From assembly GCF_000020365.1 (NCBI RefSeq), contig NC_012108.1, positions 620,001-684,000 on the forward strand: a stretch of 64,000 bases of DNA, given 5' to 3'. The notes under the pieces were generated by a model that did no database searches, had not been told where the DNA came from, and saw only the letters and a program-made list of their open reading frames with translations. Positions 54,964-64,000 of this stretch are shown here, piece after piece. The first letter of the stretch is position 1, and the number at the start of each line of letters is the position of its first letter. The DNA is from Desulforapulum autotrophicum HRM2. Its GTDB lineage: Bacteria > Desulfobacterota > Desulfobacteria > Desulfobacterales > Desulfobacteraceae. Made by a program: the position numbers and the translations under genes.

Positions 54964-55335
54964 GGTGCCTGTCTCCTTTGTCTACGTTACGTAAATTAGA
55001 AAGAATGCATAAAGCGTACAACCCTGTGTTTTTATTTGTTTGAATTTTATATCTATTTGAAATTCATGCTTATTATGCTTTTAAAAATTTGATGGGAAAC
55101 AGATCTTTCCCACGGTTGAATTTATAAATTGTGTAAAAAATTACTCAATTATGTGAATAAGATAACAGAAAAAAAATTATTGAACACTGGACTGTTCCAT
55201 GCTGGTGTCATGGGTTTACATGGCAGGCCCCGGGTCAGAGGGATATTTCAATTGCCTTTTATGCGGCAAACGACTACTTTGTGATCTGTCTTAGCCGTCC
55301 GACCATGTGATTGAATTGTAACTTTTGGAAATAAT
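54964..55335. other. AT-rich intergenic region
   Basis: 372 bp between divergent genes. I see no coding sequence or structured element; promoters for both neighbours are expected here. Confidence 0.5.
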
Positions 55336-55896
55336 ATGGAATCCAGTATCTTTTTGACAGGGTTGTTCGTGTTCTTTGCAAGAATATGCGATGTCTCGAT
55401 CGGGACCGTTCGAACGATCATGACTGTTCAGGGGAGAACAGCCATCTCCTTTGTGCTGGCGCTGTTTGAAATCACCATCTGGATACTGGTGGCAAGCACT
55501 GTTATCAACCAGCTCAATGATCGACCCATCCTGATTGCGTTTTATGCCTTTGGGTATGCAACGGGCAATGTGCTCGGCATTGTTGTTGAACGTAAACTGG
55601 CCTTTGGCATCGTTATCTTGAAGTTGCTCACACGAAATGCCGGCACTGCCATGGCTGAATTTCTAAGGGCAAAGGGCCAGCCCGTAACCGTGTATACGGG
55701 TGAGGGAATGAAGGGGCCCATCAGCGAACTTTACCTTGCATGCAGCCGCCGGGATTTAAAATGGATCCTGGCCGAGGCAAAAAAAATAGACGAGCATGTA
55801 TTTTACATTGTGGAACCGGCACGGGATATGAGCCATGTGTTAAAGCCTATCAATACGCCCATAGGCGGGTGGCGAACCCGGTTTAAGAAAAAATAG
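55336..55896 (+). CDS. UPF0316 / DUF5698-DUF2179 membrane protein
   Basis: 186 residues. Three membrane helices at the N terminus, with the family segment FFARICDVSIGTVRTIMTVQ and AFYAFGYATGNVLGIVVE, followed by a soluble DUF2179-type domain (VYTGEGMKGPISELYLACSR). This matches the UPF0316 family of bacterial inner membrane proteins. The DUF2179 fold is known to bind small ligands, and the family role is unresolved. It is convergent with the next gene, with the stop codons adjacent. Confidence 0.87.
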   Translation: MESSIFLTGLFVFFARICDVSIGTVRTIMTVQGRTAISFVLALFEITIWILVASTVINQLNDRPILIAFYAFGYATGNVLGIVVERKLAFGIVILKLLTRNAGTAMAEFLRAKGQPVTVYTGEGMKGPISELYLACSRRDLKWILAEAKKIDEHVFYIVEPARDMSHVLKPINTPIGGWRTRFKKK

Positions 55897-56736
55897 TTAA
55901 AACCGGTCAGGGCCCAGGGAGGCGATAAACCGTGCCATTACCTTGAGTACCTTTTTTTTTGCCTGGAGGTGGGGAACGTGCATGCATTCTTCCACGATAT
56001 TTATCTCAACAGGCCCGGAAACCCCGTTCTTGATGCCGTCAACCTGGGCAAGGGTTGCATATTCATCCTTTTCCCCCTGGATCACGAGAAGGGGGCAGGT
56101 GATGGCGGCAAGGTGTTTTTCCACATTCCAGGATCTGAACAGGGGGGCAAGCCATCGGTCGGCCCAGCGCTGGAAGACGAAGTCGGTTCTTTCTCCATGG
56201 TACCTGGCAAGTTTTGCCTTCAGGTCCAGGGTTTCATATATCTGCACCACCCGCTGGATCCCTTTGACGGTCACGTCTTCAACAAAGATGTGTGCTGCCT
56301 CTGTAATTACGCCCCTGAGCTTTGTGGAATGGGTTGCCGCATAGAGAAGGGCAATGGTGCCCCCGTCGCTGTGGCCGATCAAAACAGGATGTTCCACCTG
56401 GCATTGTTCCAGGATTCCATCCAGTATCCGGGCCTCCTGTTCAAGGTAATCCATGGGCCACTGGTGTGAATCCGGGTCTGGGGGAGGGGCCCCAATGCCA
56501 TAGCCACGCCGTTCGTATAAAAAACCAGGGCAGCCTGTTGCCTTGCACAGGGCTGCGGGAAACGCCTTCCACTGGGCAATGCTGCCCAGTCCCTCATGGA
56601 GAAAAACCAGGGTCGATGTCTGGGGGGTGGCCGATGCCATGTCAAGGCGTTGCCCCCTGAGTTTTTCCTGGCCCGCATAAAGATCAATATCTGTTTTTAT
56701 CAGCGACGGGTTCATACTATTGTTCGTGGGGTTCAT
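55897..56736 (-). CDS. Alpha/beta-fold hydrolase
   Basis: 279 residues, ATG with AAGGA upstream. The nucleophile elbow is GHSDGG, preceded by the oxyanion region FLHEGLGSIAQW. The acid and histidine of the triad are likely in QGEKDEYA and CMHVPHLQAK. The family includes esterases, proline iminopeptidases and C-C hydrolases, and the substrate cannot be read. It diverges from the EamA transporter, 70 bp away. Confidence 0.88.
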   Translation of the reverse strand: MNPTNNSMNPSLIKTDIDLYAGQEKLRGQRLDMASATPQTSTLVFLHEGLGSIAQWKAFPAALCKATGCPGFLYERRGYGIGAPPPDPDSHQWPMDYLEQEARILDGILEQCQVEHPVLIGHSDGGTIALLYAATHSTKLRGVITEAAHIFVEDVTVKGIQRVVQIYETLDLKAKLARYHGERTDFVFQRWADRWLAPLFRSWNVEKHLAAITCPLLVIQGEKDEYATLAQVDGIKNGVSGPVEINIVEECMHVPHLQAKKKVLKVMARFIASLGPDRF

Positions 56737-56806
56737 TATTTTTTCCTTGTAATTTGGCCGTATCTCATCTACCTATGCCTTTTATTTTACACCACAGGAA
56801 AAGTCC

Positions 56807-57724
56807 ATGCCCTATACCGGAGAGCTTATTGCCATCAGTACTGTATTATGCTGGACCATCAGTGTTCAGTTTTTTGAAGCGGCATCCAAACGGGTGGGGG
56901 CCACACCGGTTAATATCATCCGGATTGTCACGGCCCTGGTTCTTTTCAGCCTGCTCCTGTTTTTTAAAAACAACACGTTGATTCCCCTTGATTTTCCCCT
57001 GCGATCCTGGTTTTTTCTGGGCCTGTCCGGCATCATCGGCTTCTTTATCGGGGATATCTTTCTTTTCAAGGCTCTGGTTGAAATCGGTCCCAGAATGTCC
57101 ATGCTCATATTCAGCCTTGCCGCCCCTGTGTCAGCCCTTATTGGATGGGCCTTCCTGGATGAAACCTATGTGATCCATCAATGGGTGGGAATGGTCATTA
57201 CCCTTTCGGGTGTGGGCCTTGTCATCCTTGAAAAACAACCGTCGGGTATTACCGGTAATTCATTGCACCAAAGGGTTGTGACCCTCAAGGGTGTCATGTT
57301 CGGGGTCGGCGGAATGTTCGGCCAGGCCTGTGGGTATGTCATGAGCAAAACCGGCATGCAGACGGATACCGGATATCTGGACGCCTTTGCCTCTACCCAG
57401 ATCCGGGCCATTGCCGCATTTGTCTGTTTTGTTGTGTTCTTTACCTTAAGAGGACAATGGGGCCGGGTCTTTCAGGCAGTAAAAAACACCCGGGCCCTTG
57501 TCTATACCGCCACAGGCGCATTTGTCGGTCCCTTCCTCGGGGTTTCCCTTTCCCTTATGACCCTTCATTACCTGTCAACCGGTGTGGCGTCAACCTTTTT
57601 GTCCATGACCCCCGTGTGCATCATTCCCTTTTCCATTTATCTCCACAAGGAACGGGTCTCAGTGCGGGCCTTTGCAGGTGCCCTGGTTGCCGTGGCAGGT
57701 ATCTGGCTTTTGATGGCTGAGTGA
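56807..57724 (+). CDS. EamA/DMT-family transporter
   Basis: 305 residues with ten predicted membrane helices arranged as two EamA repeats: GELIAISTVLCWTISVQFFE opens the first and LKGVMFGVGGMFGQACGYV the second. The conserved segment ending each half is seen as LSGVGLVILEKQ and VAVAGIWLLMAE. DMT transporters export amino acids, nucleosides or sugars. AGGAAAAG precedes the ATG. Confidence 0.9.
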   Translation: MPYTGELIAISTVLCWTISVQFFEAASKRVGATPVNIIRIVTALVLFSLLLFFKNNTLIPLDFPLRSWFFLGLSGIIGFFIGDIFLFKALVEIGPRMSMLIFSLAAPVSALIGWAFLDETYVIHQWVGMVITLSGVGLVILEKQPSGITGNSLHQRVVTLKGVMFGVGGMFGQACGYVMSKTGMQTDTGYLDAFASTQIRAIAAFVCFVVFFTLRGQWGRVFQAVKNTRALVYTATGAFVGPFLGVSLSLMTLHYLSTGVASTFLSMTPVCIIPFSIYLHKERVSVRAFAGALVAVAGIWLLMAE

Positions 57725-57856
57725 TAGTGCAGTGGCTGTCTGTGGGCTTGAACTGTGTTGGAATTGTTTTGACCCCTTTATGTTGAGGGAATATATTTGG
57801 TTACTCACTGTGGGCTTTTGTCTTGAGTGCCCGTGGGTGCAGCAAAGAGAGGAATA

Positions 57857-58525
57857 ATGAAAAAATCAATACTCATAGCATGTGAAACACTAAGGGAAGA
57901 ACTTGAAAAGCTCATCCAGCATACGGGGATACAAATGGATCTTGTGTGGATGAACGGCGGGCTTCATACCTCACCTAAAAATCTGCGTGAGAATCTTCAA
58001 ATAGAAATAAACAAGCACGACGGTCTATATGAAGATATAATTCTCGTCTATGGTTTCTGCGGCGGCGGAACAGAGAACCTTGAAACTAAATCATCCTCTT
58101 TAATACTGCCAAGGGCTGAAGACTGCATTTCCATCCTACTTGGTGGAAACTGTTCCAGAAGCCATGTGAATGAAAGGGACATGGCTGTTTTTTTAACCAG
58201 GGGATGGATAAGAACCTTCAATCAAATGGAAGGACTCAACATCAGATCCTTGAAGGAAAAATACGGAGATGATCAGGGCAAAGACCTGTACCGGAGAATT
58301 TACAGGGGATACCGCAATATTGACATCATAGACACAGGGGCTTACCGCCTTGAGGAAATAGACGAAGATATCTCTGAAATCCAGGATGTGCTTGGGCTTT
58401 CCTGTAAAACGATTGACGGCAGCCTTGTCTTGATTGAAAAGCTGTTAAACAGAGACTGGGATGAAGACTTTATCGTTAAAGGTCCAGGCCTGAGAGTTGA
58501 AAAAAAAGATTATTATAGGCCGTAA
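57857..58525 (+). CDS. DUF1638 family protein
   Basis: 222 residues from the ATG at 57857 with AGAGAGGA upstream. DUF1638 features are the N-terminal ILIACETLREELEKLI, the ILVYGFCGGG segment and PRAEDCISILLGGN. Conserved cysteines (CETL, GFCGGG, GGNCSRS) suggest metal or cofactor binding. In methanogens and acetogens such genes lie near methylamine or corrinoid metabolism, but nothing of that kind is adjacent here. Confidence 0.85.
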   Translation: MKKSILIACETLREELEKLIQHTGIQMDLVWMNGGLHTSPKNLRENLQIEINKHDGLYEDIILVYGFCGGGTENLETKSSSLILPRAEDCISILLGGNCSRSHVNERDMAVFLTRGWIRTFNQMEGLNIRSLKEKYGDDQGKDLYRRIYRGYRNIDIIDTGAYRLEEIDEDISEIQDVLGLSCKTIDGSLVLIEKLLNRDWDEDFIVKGPGLRVEKKDYYRP

Positions 58526-58562
58526 ATCCCATGGGGCCTCCCTGGGGGGGTAACTGTCTGTG

Positions 58563-59069
58563 TCACCCCCCATGGTCAGGCGCGAGTTCAACCTTTGCCC
58601 CTGCGGCCTGGGATCCTTTTTCAAGGATCATCAGTCGGACTCGGCCAGTTGCCACTAGCCGTCCCTGGTCGTCGCAGACCGATGCCTCCCACACATGGGA
58701 GCGCCGTCCCATGACCAGGGGGGTGGCCGTGCATGTCAGCACCCCCGATCGCACGGCCCTTAGAAACGAGGTGGAATTTTCAATGCCCACAGCGCTTTTA
58801 CCCTGGTCAAAGACATTGAGGGCAGCCCCTGAGCTGCACAAGGATTCGATCATGGCGGCGTAAACCCCACCGTGGACAAGGCCATAGGGCTGGTAAAGGG
58901 TGTCGGTGACCGGCACCCTGGCCACCAGCCGGGTCAGGGTGGCCTCTGTAAAATAAAGCCCCATGGCCAGGTTGAATCCACCCAGGGTGCTGTTCAAAAT
59001 TTCCAGCAGGTTTTCAGGGGGCATATTTTGGGGTGGCTTTTTGTCCTTTTTATCAGATCGTTCGGTCAT
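58563..59069 (-). CDS. PaaI-type hotdog-fold thioesterase
   Basis: 168 residues with the hotdog signature LVHGGVYAAMIESLCSSGA, followed by VGIENSTSFLRAVRSG and the last strands GRLVATGRVRLMI. Family members hydrolyse acyl-CoA or aryl-CoA thioesters. A charged N-terminal tail (TERSDKKDKKPPQN) precedes the fold. It lies 76 bp downstream of the ASKHA gene on the same strand but is probably a separate unit. Confidence 0.88.
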   Translation of the reverse strand: MTERSDKKDKKPPQNMPPENLLEILNSTLGGFNLAMGLYFTEATLTRLVARVPVTDTLYQPYGLVHGGVYAAMIESLCSSGAALNVFDQGKSAVGIENSTSFLRAVRSGVLTCTATPLVMGRRSHVWEASVCDDQGRLVATGRVRLMILEKGSQAAGAKVELAPDHGG

Positions 59070-59145
59070 TCTTGATTTTACTCCTTTCCGTTACAAGGGG
59101 GAAGATTAGATTCTCAGCCTTCCAGAGCCGTTGGCAATGCAAACC

Positions 59146-60897
59146 TTATATGTGGGACGACCAGGCAAGGTCAAAGGCCTGTTCGTTCTGTTCAAGGTTG
59201 GTGATCACAAGGGAGGGCATGATCCAGGACTGGGCGTCATAATCCTTTGCTTCGGCAACTTTGATAACAGGGTAGGCTGTCTGCCTTGCAATTTTTTTGA
59301 CCGTCAGGAACCGGGTGCTGTTCTCCCCTGCCGGAATACGGGTAAAGGCAAGGTGGTTGACGTTGTTCCGCTGGGCCGCCTTCTGGTAGTTTTCAAATTC
59401 TTCCAGGTTGTAAATTTTGCCCGGCACCACCTCCATCTGTCTGGTGGACCGGGTGTCCACATCCAGGGAAATATAGTATTTGTGGTCTTCGAAGTCGATT
59501 TCATACCCGTCGTACAGGGTGTAGACATTGCCCAGAAGGGTGATGAGTTTTTCAAAATGCTCGATCTTTTTGGCGTACCGTTCACCATCCGGGTTCTTGC
59601 CCACATGGTGGTAGTCTGCCATGAACAGGCAGTGTTCCGGCAGAAGGAGCATCTCGTTCTTGTTGAATTCCTTGAGAATGTGGCGCTGGATGGTGGTTTG
59701 TAAAAGTTTAGCCTTGGTGGGCCGTCCGGAAATGAGAAAATAGATGCCGTCCAGCTTTTTTTCTCGTCGCCATTCAGTTAAAAGGGCTGCCTGCTTGCCG
59801 AACAGGATTTCAAGGAACCGTGAAAAATCCTTTGCGATGAACCTTTCTGATTCCCACCACGGGTCCTCGTCCTCGGGCAATCTATTTGCAGCATAGAGTT
59901 CGGCAAAGTATTCACCGGCCTTTTTTTCTGAAAAAGACTCTTTGCGTTTCAGGGCTGTTGTGATGCCAAGGTCGGAATCCTGGTAGGAGTTGATCAAAAG
60001 GACGCTGGCATCGGTTGTGAGCCCGCCGATGTCAATGTGGCACACCACAAAGTTAAGGTCCTTTTTGTCCTGGTGTCTCAGCCGGTCCTGGGAAAAGAGG
60101 AACTCCACCTCTTTTAAATCCGGGATGCGGTCCTTGTCGCTGGAAAGTTCCCAAAAGGGCATATGCTTGATGAGGTTGAGAAAGTACAGTTCGCAGGCAC
60201 CGTTTTCATCGGCTGAGATGTTGACAAAGGTTTTTCTGAGGTTGCGCAGGTTGCCCGGAAATAGCTGGTTCCATTTTTTATGGTTGGCAAGGTCCATGCA
60301 TACGGAATAGATGTTTTCCCGGTAGCCGTTTCTGAGGTTTTCAATGAACAGATCCGGCACCGTGACACGGATTTCCGTGATAATGGGCACGGCAGGTCCG
60401 TTCCAGGGCCTGCCTTCCTTTGGCTCGGTAATGTATCTGAAACTCTCTTCCAGGACCTTGCGGATGTATAGTTTGAACTGGGGCACATTTCCTTTGTAGG
60501 CGGCAAACTTGCTGGCAAACACATACTTGGCGCTTTTAACGATCTGGCTTGAACTTACGTTTTCTTCGCCCATGTTTGAAATAAAGGCAAAATCGCGTTC
60601 GTCTCCGGACGGGGGATTGATGAATGCCGATGGAAATCCTTCGTGGAGTCCGTTGTTGCAGTGGACCACATATTGCCAGGAGTCGGTGATTTTGTCCCGG
60701 CCAAAGCTGCACGGCCAGCAGAGCACCGAGGTGCGGTAGGAGCCGAAGTCGATGAACAGGATATACTCCTCATGGTTTTTTATGTCCCTTGGGGTCCTGC
60801 CGGCAATGGTTTCGTAGTAAAGCTTGTCATCGTCTTCAAGTTCAATGTTGAACGGGTCAATCACGGGTTTTTTTCGTTTGAATAAATTAAACAGCAT
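59146..60897 (-). CDS. Actin/Hsp70-fold (ASKHA) ATPase-like protein
   Basis: 583 residues, ATG with GGAGGT upstream. Three ASKHA signatures are visible: phosphate 1 loop ILFIDFGSYRTSVL, phosphate 2 loop VVCHIDIGGLTTDASVLL, and the adenosine motif YFLISGRPTKAKLL. There is no J-protein or peptide-binding domain, so this is not a DnaK. The nearest pattern I know is SrfB-like proteins of the srfABC cluster, which are longer. It overlaps the GTPase-like gene by 11 bp and is the last gene of the module, so its translation is coupled. Confidence 0.75.
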   Translation of the reverse strand: MLFNLFKRKKPVIDPFNIELEDDDKLYYETIAGRTPRDIKNHEEYILFIDFGSYRTSVLCWPCSFGRDKITDSWQYVVHCNNGLHEGFPSAFINPPSGDERDFAFISNMGEENVSSSQIVKSAKYVFASKFAAYKGNVPQFKLYIRKVLEESFRYITEPKEGRPWNGPAVPIITEIRVTVPDLFIENLRNGYRENIYSVCMDLANHKKWNQLFPGNLRNLRKTFVNISADENGACELYFLNLIKHMPFWELSSDKDRIPDLKEVEFLFSQDRLRHQDKKDLNFVVCHIDIGGLTTDASVLLINSYQDSDLGITTALKRKESFSEKKAGEYFAELYAANRLPEDEDPWWESERFIAKDFSRFLEILFGKQAALLTEWRREKKLDGIYFLISGRPTKAKLLQTTIQRHILKEFNKNEMLLLPEHCLFMADYHHVGKNPDGERYAKKIEHFEKLITLLGNVYTLYDGYEIDFEDHKYYISLDVDTRSTRQMEVVPGKIYNLEEFENYQKAAQRNNVNHLAFTRIPAGENSTRFLTVKKIARQTAYPVIKVAEAKDYDAQSWIMPSLVITNLEQNEQAFDLAWSSHI

Positions 60898-62419
60898 GGG
60901 TTACCTCCGCCAGGTTCTCTTCTTCCATGGTCTTTTCTTCCATCTTTCTTTCCATGAGGGTATAGTCCCCCCTGAGTAGTGCATTGGGCACATAGAGTTC
61001 TGCCATGTTCATGATGATATAGGGAAGATCCGCCTCCCGTGTGCCCAGAAAACCCTTGTTGTCGGGGTCAAGGCGCTGGCGCAGGGTTTCCCAGATGATT
61101 CCGGCAATGGCCTTGCTTCGGCCCGATTCCCGGAAAAACTGCTCCAGGTACTGGGAGAATATGGTTGTCCAGAATTCGTCGTGGTTTGAAATGATGCCTT
61201 CATGGGCATAACCCAGTTCCGACTTGAAAAATTGCCGCAGGCTTTGGTAGGTGTCGTTGAGGATGGCCTGGCGTATCCGTTCTTTGATCTCTTCGACCTC
61301 GTCATAGTTTGAGATGTCATGGAAGCAGTCCATGGCCCTGGCATGGATGGCCGAAGCCTCTAGGATCCAGGGTTTTAAGAACAGGTTGTTCAGGGCTTCC
61401 TGGATGTGGGGTGAGGTGCACAGCGCCTTGAGCAGGTGCCTGGACCAGGCGATTCCTCCGTCAACAGTTACCTGCTCTTTGATCTCTTCCAGGTTCTGGT
61501 ATCGGGAGAGGTTTCGTATCCAGACATCCACATGGGGACCTTGGTCGCCAAAGGTGACGGGGTAGTCCTGGTTGCAGGGGTTGACCAGCTGGACAATGGT
61601 TTCAAAATCCCTGTAACTCTTAAAGTCTCCGGCAATATCGTTTTCCACATTGGTATTTCCACAATAGCTTGCAATGGCGCTTTCTCCCTGCATGGAGAGC
61701 ACCAGGGGGAGCTTGTGGTGGGCATAGCTGGTTTTGAGAACTGTTCCATATTTTTTCAGGATGGCGTCCATGGGGTGGCCCGGGGGAATGGCGATTTTGT
61801 GCTGAAAGCAGGCAACGAGAATGCCGGGAAATTTCACAAGGGTTGCCAGCATGTTGGCCTGGAAGGTCTGGTGGAGTTTCTTCTGCCGGTCCATGGCATC
61901 GGCGCCCTCTTTGATACCGGGGTATTCAATGACGGGAATCGTCATGGGGGTTTCCCGGGCAGGCACCTCGACCTGGAGGAGATAGTCGTCGGGTTCTGCA
62001 CCGTTGGAGAGGTCATAGAGGCGGTTAAACTGTTTCTGGTTGAGGTTCTGGCGCATGATGGCACCGGTTGAGATGCATAACTGGCTGATGACCACGCCGT
62101 CCACCTGGGAAGAGGGGGTCACAAGGCAGGGAACGGCTGTGTTTTCAGAGGTGTTACGCATCTTGACGGAAAAGAGCGATCTGAGTTCATCATTGTCGAA
62201 AAGGTCCAGCAGAAAGCTTGTCTTAAAGGATTTGTCTGTACCTGTAACGTGGATGTACACGGGGGTGTCCACCGACGGAACTGTTTTGAGGGCCCCACGG
62301 CAAAGCGCCACGATCTCCCTGGTTTTTTCCAGGTGGTTTTCAGGCACCCTGGACAGTTTATGAACCAGGGACTCGATTTCCTGGTATAGCTCCTTTAAAC
62401 GATTTTGATCGGCGTTCAT
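60887..62419 (-). CDS. GTPase-like protein with a degenerate P-loop
   Basis: 510 residues. An N-terminal coiled coil precedes VTGTDKSFKTSFLLDLFDN, in the place of a P-loop GxxxxGK[ST] but with Phe in place of the second Gly. TAVPCLVTP could be the switch threonine, and VIEYPGIKEGAD resembles the DxxG motif with Glu. No NKxD motif is seen. The C-terminal part is long and helical. The order is that of dynamin-like or SrfC-like proteins, but the degenerate motifs leave nucleotide binding uncertain. It lies between the membrane gene (28 bp gap) and the ASKHA gene (11 bp overlap). Confidence 0.6.
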   Translation of the reverse strand: MNADQNRLKELYQEIESLVHKLSRVPENHLEKTREIVALCRGALKTVPSVDTPVYIHVTGTDKSFKTSFLLDLFDNDELRSLFSVKMRNTSENTAVPCLVTPSSQVDGVVISQLCISTGAIMRQNLNQKQFNRLYDLSNGAEPDDYLLQVEVPARETPMTIPVIEYPGIKEGADAMDRQKKLHQTFQANMLATLVKFPGILVACFQHKIAIPPGHPMDAILKKYGTVLKTSYAHHKLPLVLSMQGESAIASYCGNTNVENDIAGDFKSYRDFETIVQLVNPCNQDYPVTFGDQGPHVDVWIRNLSRYQNLEEIKEQVTVDGGIAWSRHLLKALCTSPHIQEALNNLFLKPWILEASAIHARAMDCFHDISNYDEVEEIKERIRQAILNDTYQSLRQFFKSELGYAHEGIISNHDEFWTTIFSQYLEQFFRESGRSKAIAGIIWETLRQRLDPDNKGFLGTREADLPYIIMNMAELYVPNALLRGDYTLMERKMEEKTMEEENLAEVTHAV

Positions 62420-62447
62420 GAGATTAATTGGGTACTCCTTGATTCTT

Positions 62448-64000
62448 CTAATTTATTTGGACAATCTGATAATTCCCGTCACTGGATTTAATGATCTTAA
62501 GCTGATCCTTGCCCAGATCAATTTCCATGTCCGTGATGTCGTGTTTAAAGCTGAAGGTAATGCTGTCTTTAAATACCATAAATGAAAAGGGATTAAAAAG
62601 ATTGACCGTGGCTTTTTCAAAAGTTACTGCCTGACCGTCGTTTAATTTCCCCCGGAAGCTGTCCTGGGGTTCAAACAGCTTGATGATTCCATATTTTCCA
62701 GGAGTGATGTTAATGGACTGGGTGGAGAAACTATCATCCTTGGAAAGCTGGACCAGGGTGGTGTTAACCTGGATGGGGTCGCGCTTGAGTGACAGGTTGT
62801 TGTTCCGTTCAAACGAGGATTTAGAGATCAGATTGGAAAGGACCAGGCTTGTGATGGGGTCATAACACTGGATGCCGTATTTCCCCTTTGAATCTCCCAT
62901 GAGCAGTTCACGGTGGACGGTGACGGGCATTGGTTTTGAGACAGGCTTGAGGCCAAGGCTGGATATTTTATTTTTAAGCACTTCAAGTTTCAGTGTTTGA
63001 CCCATGGTCTTTGTGAAATAGGTCAGGGAGGCGTCTGACAACTTTAACTCGGCGGCCTGGGCCTCGGTAAGACCGAACCAGGTGATATCCTTTGGCAGTT
63101 TGCCGTTGAGGAGCATTTCACCCAGCTGCTGGGGTATCATGGTAGCCTTGTCCTGCCTGAGAAATGCTGCAAAATCAAGCTGGCCGCCATCCTCCGCCCG
63201 GGTCAGAAGGTACCAGCTCATGTCCTTGAGGGGGGTTGCGATCCTCAGGGGGGTAAAGGTGTAGACGTCCTCAAGGAAATTTTTCAGCTTGTAGCTTATC
63301 CCGTCCTTTTCCAGGAGGTCTGAAAATTCATTGGTGTCACGCAGCTTGATGTAGTCCCGGTAGGTGACCATGTTTGTTGTCAGGAATTTAGAGATTTCAG
63401 CGTGCTTGAGATCAAGATCCCCCACCTTGAAGTAGAAAATATTGCTCGAGTATCCAGACTGTTTGCATGAATAGATGCGGGCGAGCATCTCAAACTGGGT
63501 CCCTTTAAGCTTTAGATCATAACGTTCCATGGCTGCTGCCACGTCCCGGTTGTAATTAAAATAGGCAAACAGGGCAAGCCGATAGGCCCTGTTGTTGTCC
63601 TCGGCCTTGTCCTCCTGGTAAAATTTCTGGTCCATGGATGCCAGGAGCTGGGTGACATATTCGGGGCGCAGCAGGTCGTCGGCTATTTTTTTGGTAAAGG
63701 GTCTCTCATCGTTCTTCCACGCAAAAACCTGGGGGAACACGGTCCTGTAAAATGACATTTCAGGCGAGTCAAGGGCAAATTCCATGGGTTTAAAGGGAAA
63801 TCTTTTTTCAAGATAGAGGTATTTGTATACACCCAGCCCGGCCGCCGCCACAACAGCCACCGTTGCCAGGACGGTCAGAATCTGTTTGAGGTTCCTGGCT
63901 TTGATTTTATTTCCCTGGAGCAGGGTTAAAAGTGCCCGGGCCCTTTCCTGACCTGTACCCGCATCCCTGTGGACGATGTTTGCACCATAGGCAATAACGG
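62448..64000 (-). CDS. Membrane-anchored protein of the ASKHA/GTPase module, 5' end outside window
   Basis: The minus-strand frame is open beyond 64000, so the N terminus is missing. The visible part begins inside a cytoplasmic region (VIAYGANIVHRDAG), then has one membrane helix (QILTVLATVAVVAAAGLGVY) and a large domain of about 460 residues. That domain is helical first (KQSGYSSNIFYFKVGDLDLK) and ends in beta strands (NLFNPFSFMVFKDSITFSFK). A GTG at 63860 is inside the helix and is not the start. No family was recognised. It likely tethers the other two proteins to the inner membrane. Confidence 0.7.
   Translation of the reverse strand, partial: VIAYGANIVHRDAGTGQERARALLTLLQGNKIKARNLKQILTVLATVAVVAAAGLGVYKYLYLEKRFPFKPMEFALDSPEMSFYRTVFPQVFAWKNDERPFTKKIADDLLRPEYVTQLLASMDQKFYQEDKAEDNNRAYRLALFAYFNYNRDVAAAMERYDLKLKGTQFEMLARIYSCKQSGYSSNIFYFKVGDLDLKHAEISKFLTTNMVTYRDYIKLRDTNEFSDLLEKDGISYKLKNFLEDVYTFTPLRIATPLKDMSWYLLTRAEDGGQLDFAAFLRQDKATMIPQQLGEMLLNGKLPKDITWFGLTEAQAAELKLSDASLTYFTKTMGQTLKLEVLKNKISSLGLKPVSKPMPVTVHRELLMGDSKGKYGIQCYDPITSLVLSNLISKSSFERNNNLSLKRDPIQVNTTLVQLSKDDSFSTQSINITPGKYGIIKLFEPQDSFRGKLNDGQAVTFEKATVNLFNPFSFMVFKDSITFSFKHDITDMEIDLGKDQLKIIKSSDGNYQIVQIN

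Noticed and set aside
54593-55021. 142-codon minus-strand frame rich in Arg and His
   Set aside because: Shadow of the 104-residue protein, which has a signal peptide and ribosome site.
61436-62071. 211-codon plus-strand frame opposite the GTPase-like gene
   Set aside because: Antisense to a tightly packed operon and without family features.

Overview
The window looks like chromosomal DNA of a Gram-negative deltaproteobacterium of the Desulfobacteraceae type (a Desulfobacterium or Desulfobacter-like sulfate reducer). This is inference from gene style and content: many sensor kinases, an NtrC-type regulator, a split Pnt transhydrogenase, DUF1638, DUF4338 and IS1380-type remnants, and many palindromic interspersed repeats. 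No rRNA or tRNA gene was recognised, so the assignment rests on proteins only.

Region 1 (1-16222) is a complete type I-B CRISPR-Cas locus on the + strand. It runs WYL regulator (5' end cut by the window), cas1, cas2, cas6, cas8b, a separately encoded small subunit cas11, cas7, cas5, cas3 and cas4. An AT-rich leader follows, then an array of 88 repeats of 37 bp with 87 spacers. Only the last repeat deviates, at its final base. Several spacers are duplicated and two target diverged versions of one gene. Cas1, Cas2 and Cas4 would acquire spacers, Cas6 would process the transcript, and Cas8b-Cas11-Cas7-Cas5 would form Cascade and recruit Cas3.

Region 2 (16223-27534) is mixed accessory DNA. It holds a small membrane protein, a repeat-rich lipoprotein, a U32 peptidase/RlhA-like protein, a Bcr/CflA-type MFS transporter and a frameshifted marR remnant. 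It also holds a three-gene M6 metalloprotease cluster without signal peptides, a decayed DUF4338 gene and a GGDEF-EAL protein.

Region 3 (27811-37296) is regulatory and efflux DNA. A sensor kinase and sigma-54 activator pair is followed by an ECF sigma factor, a small membrane protein, a CpxP/Spy-like protein, a TolC-like channel, a MacA-like adaptor and a split MacB-like ABC transporter.

Region 4 (37579-44000) holds an intact DUF4338 gene, a YrbL-like protein, an ATP-grasp protein, a gene graveyard (MBL, radical SAM and IS1380 fragments) and a sensor without a recognised output domain.

Region 5 (44067-48246) is the most unusual chemistry: a HEAT-like protein followed by pntAA, pntAB and a pntB whose NADP-binding domain III is present twice. 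Both copies lack the Lys-Arg-Ser loop that grips the NADP phosphate in the E. coli enzyme.

Region 6 (48598-59069) carries a flavodoxin-like protein behind a sigma-54-like promoter, a hybrid kinase, an EEP-family nuclease/phosphatase, an MBL hydrolase, a UPF0316-like protein, an alpha/beta hydrolase, an EamA transporter, DUF1638 and a thioesterase. Region 7 (59146-64000, - strand) is a three-gene module of an ASKHA-fold ATPase, a degenerate P-loop GTPase-like protein and a membrane-anchored protein running off the window. It is a good candidate for an undescribed system. At least two families of palindromic interspersed repeats occur in the intergenic DNA from 32 to 55 kb.
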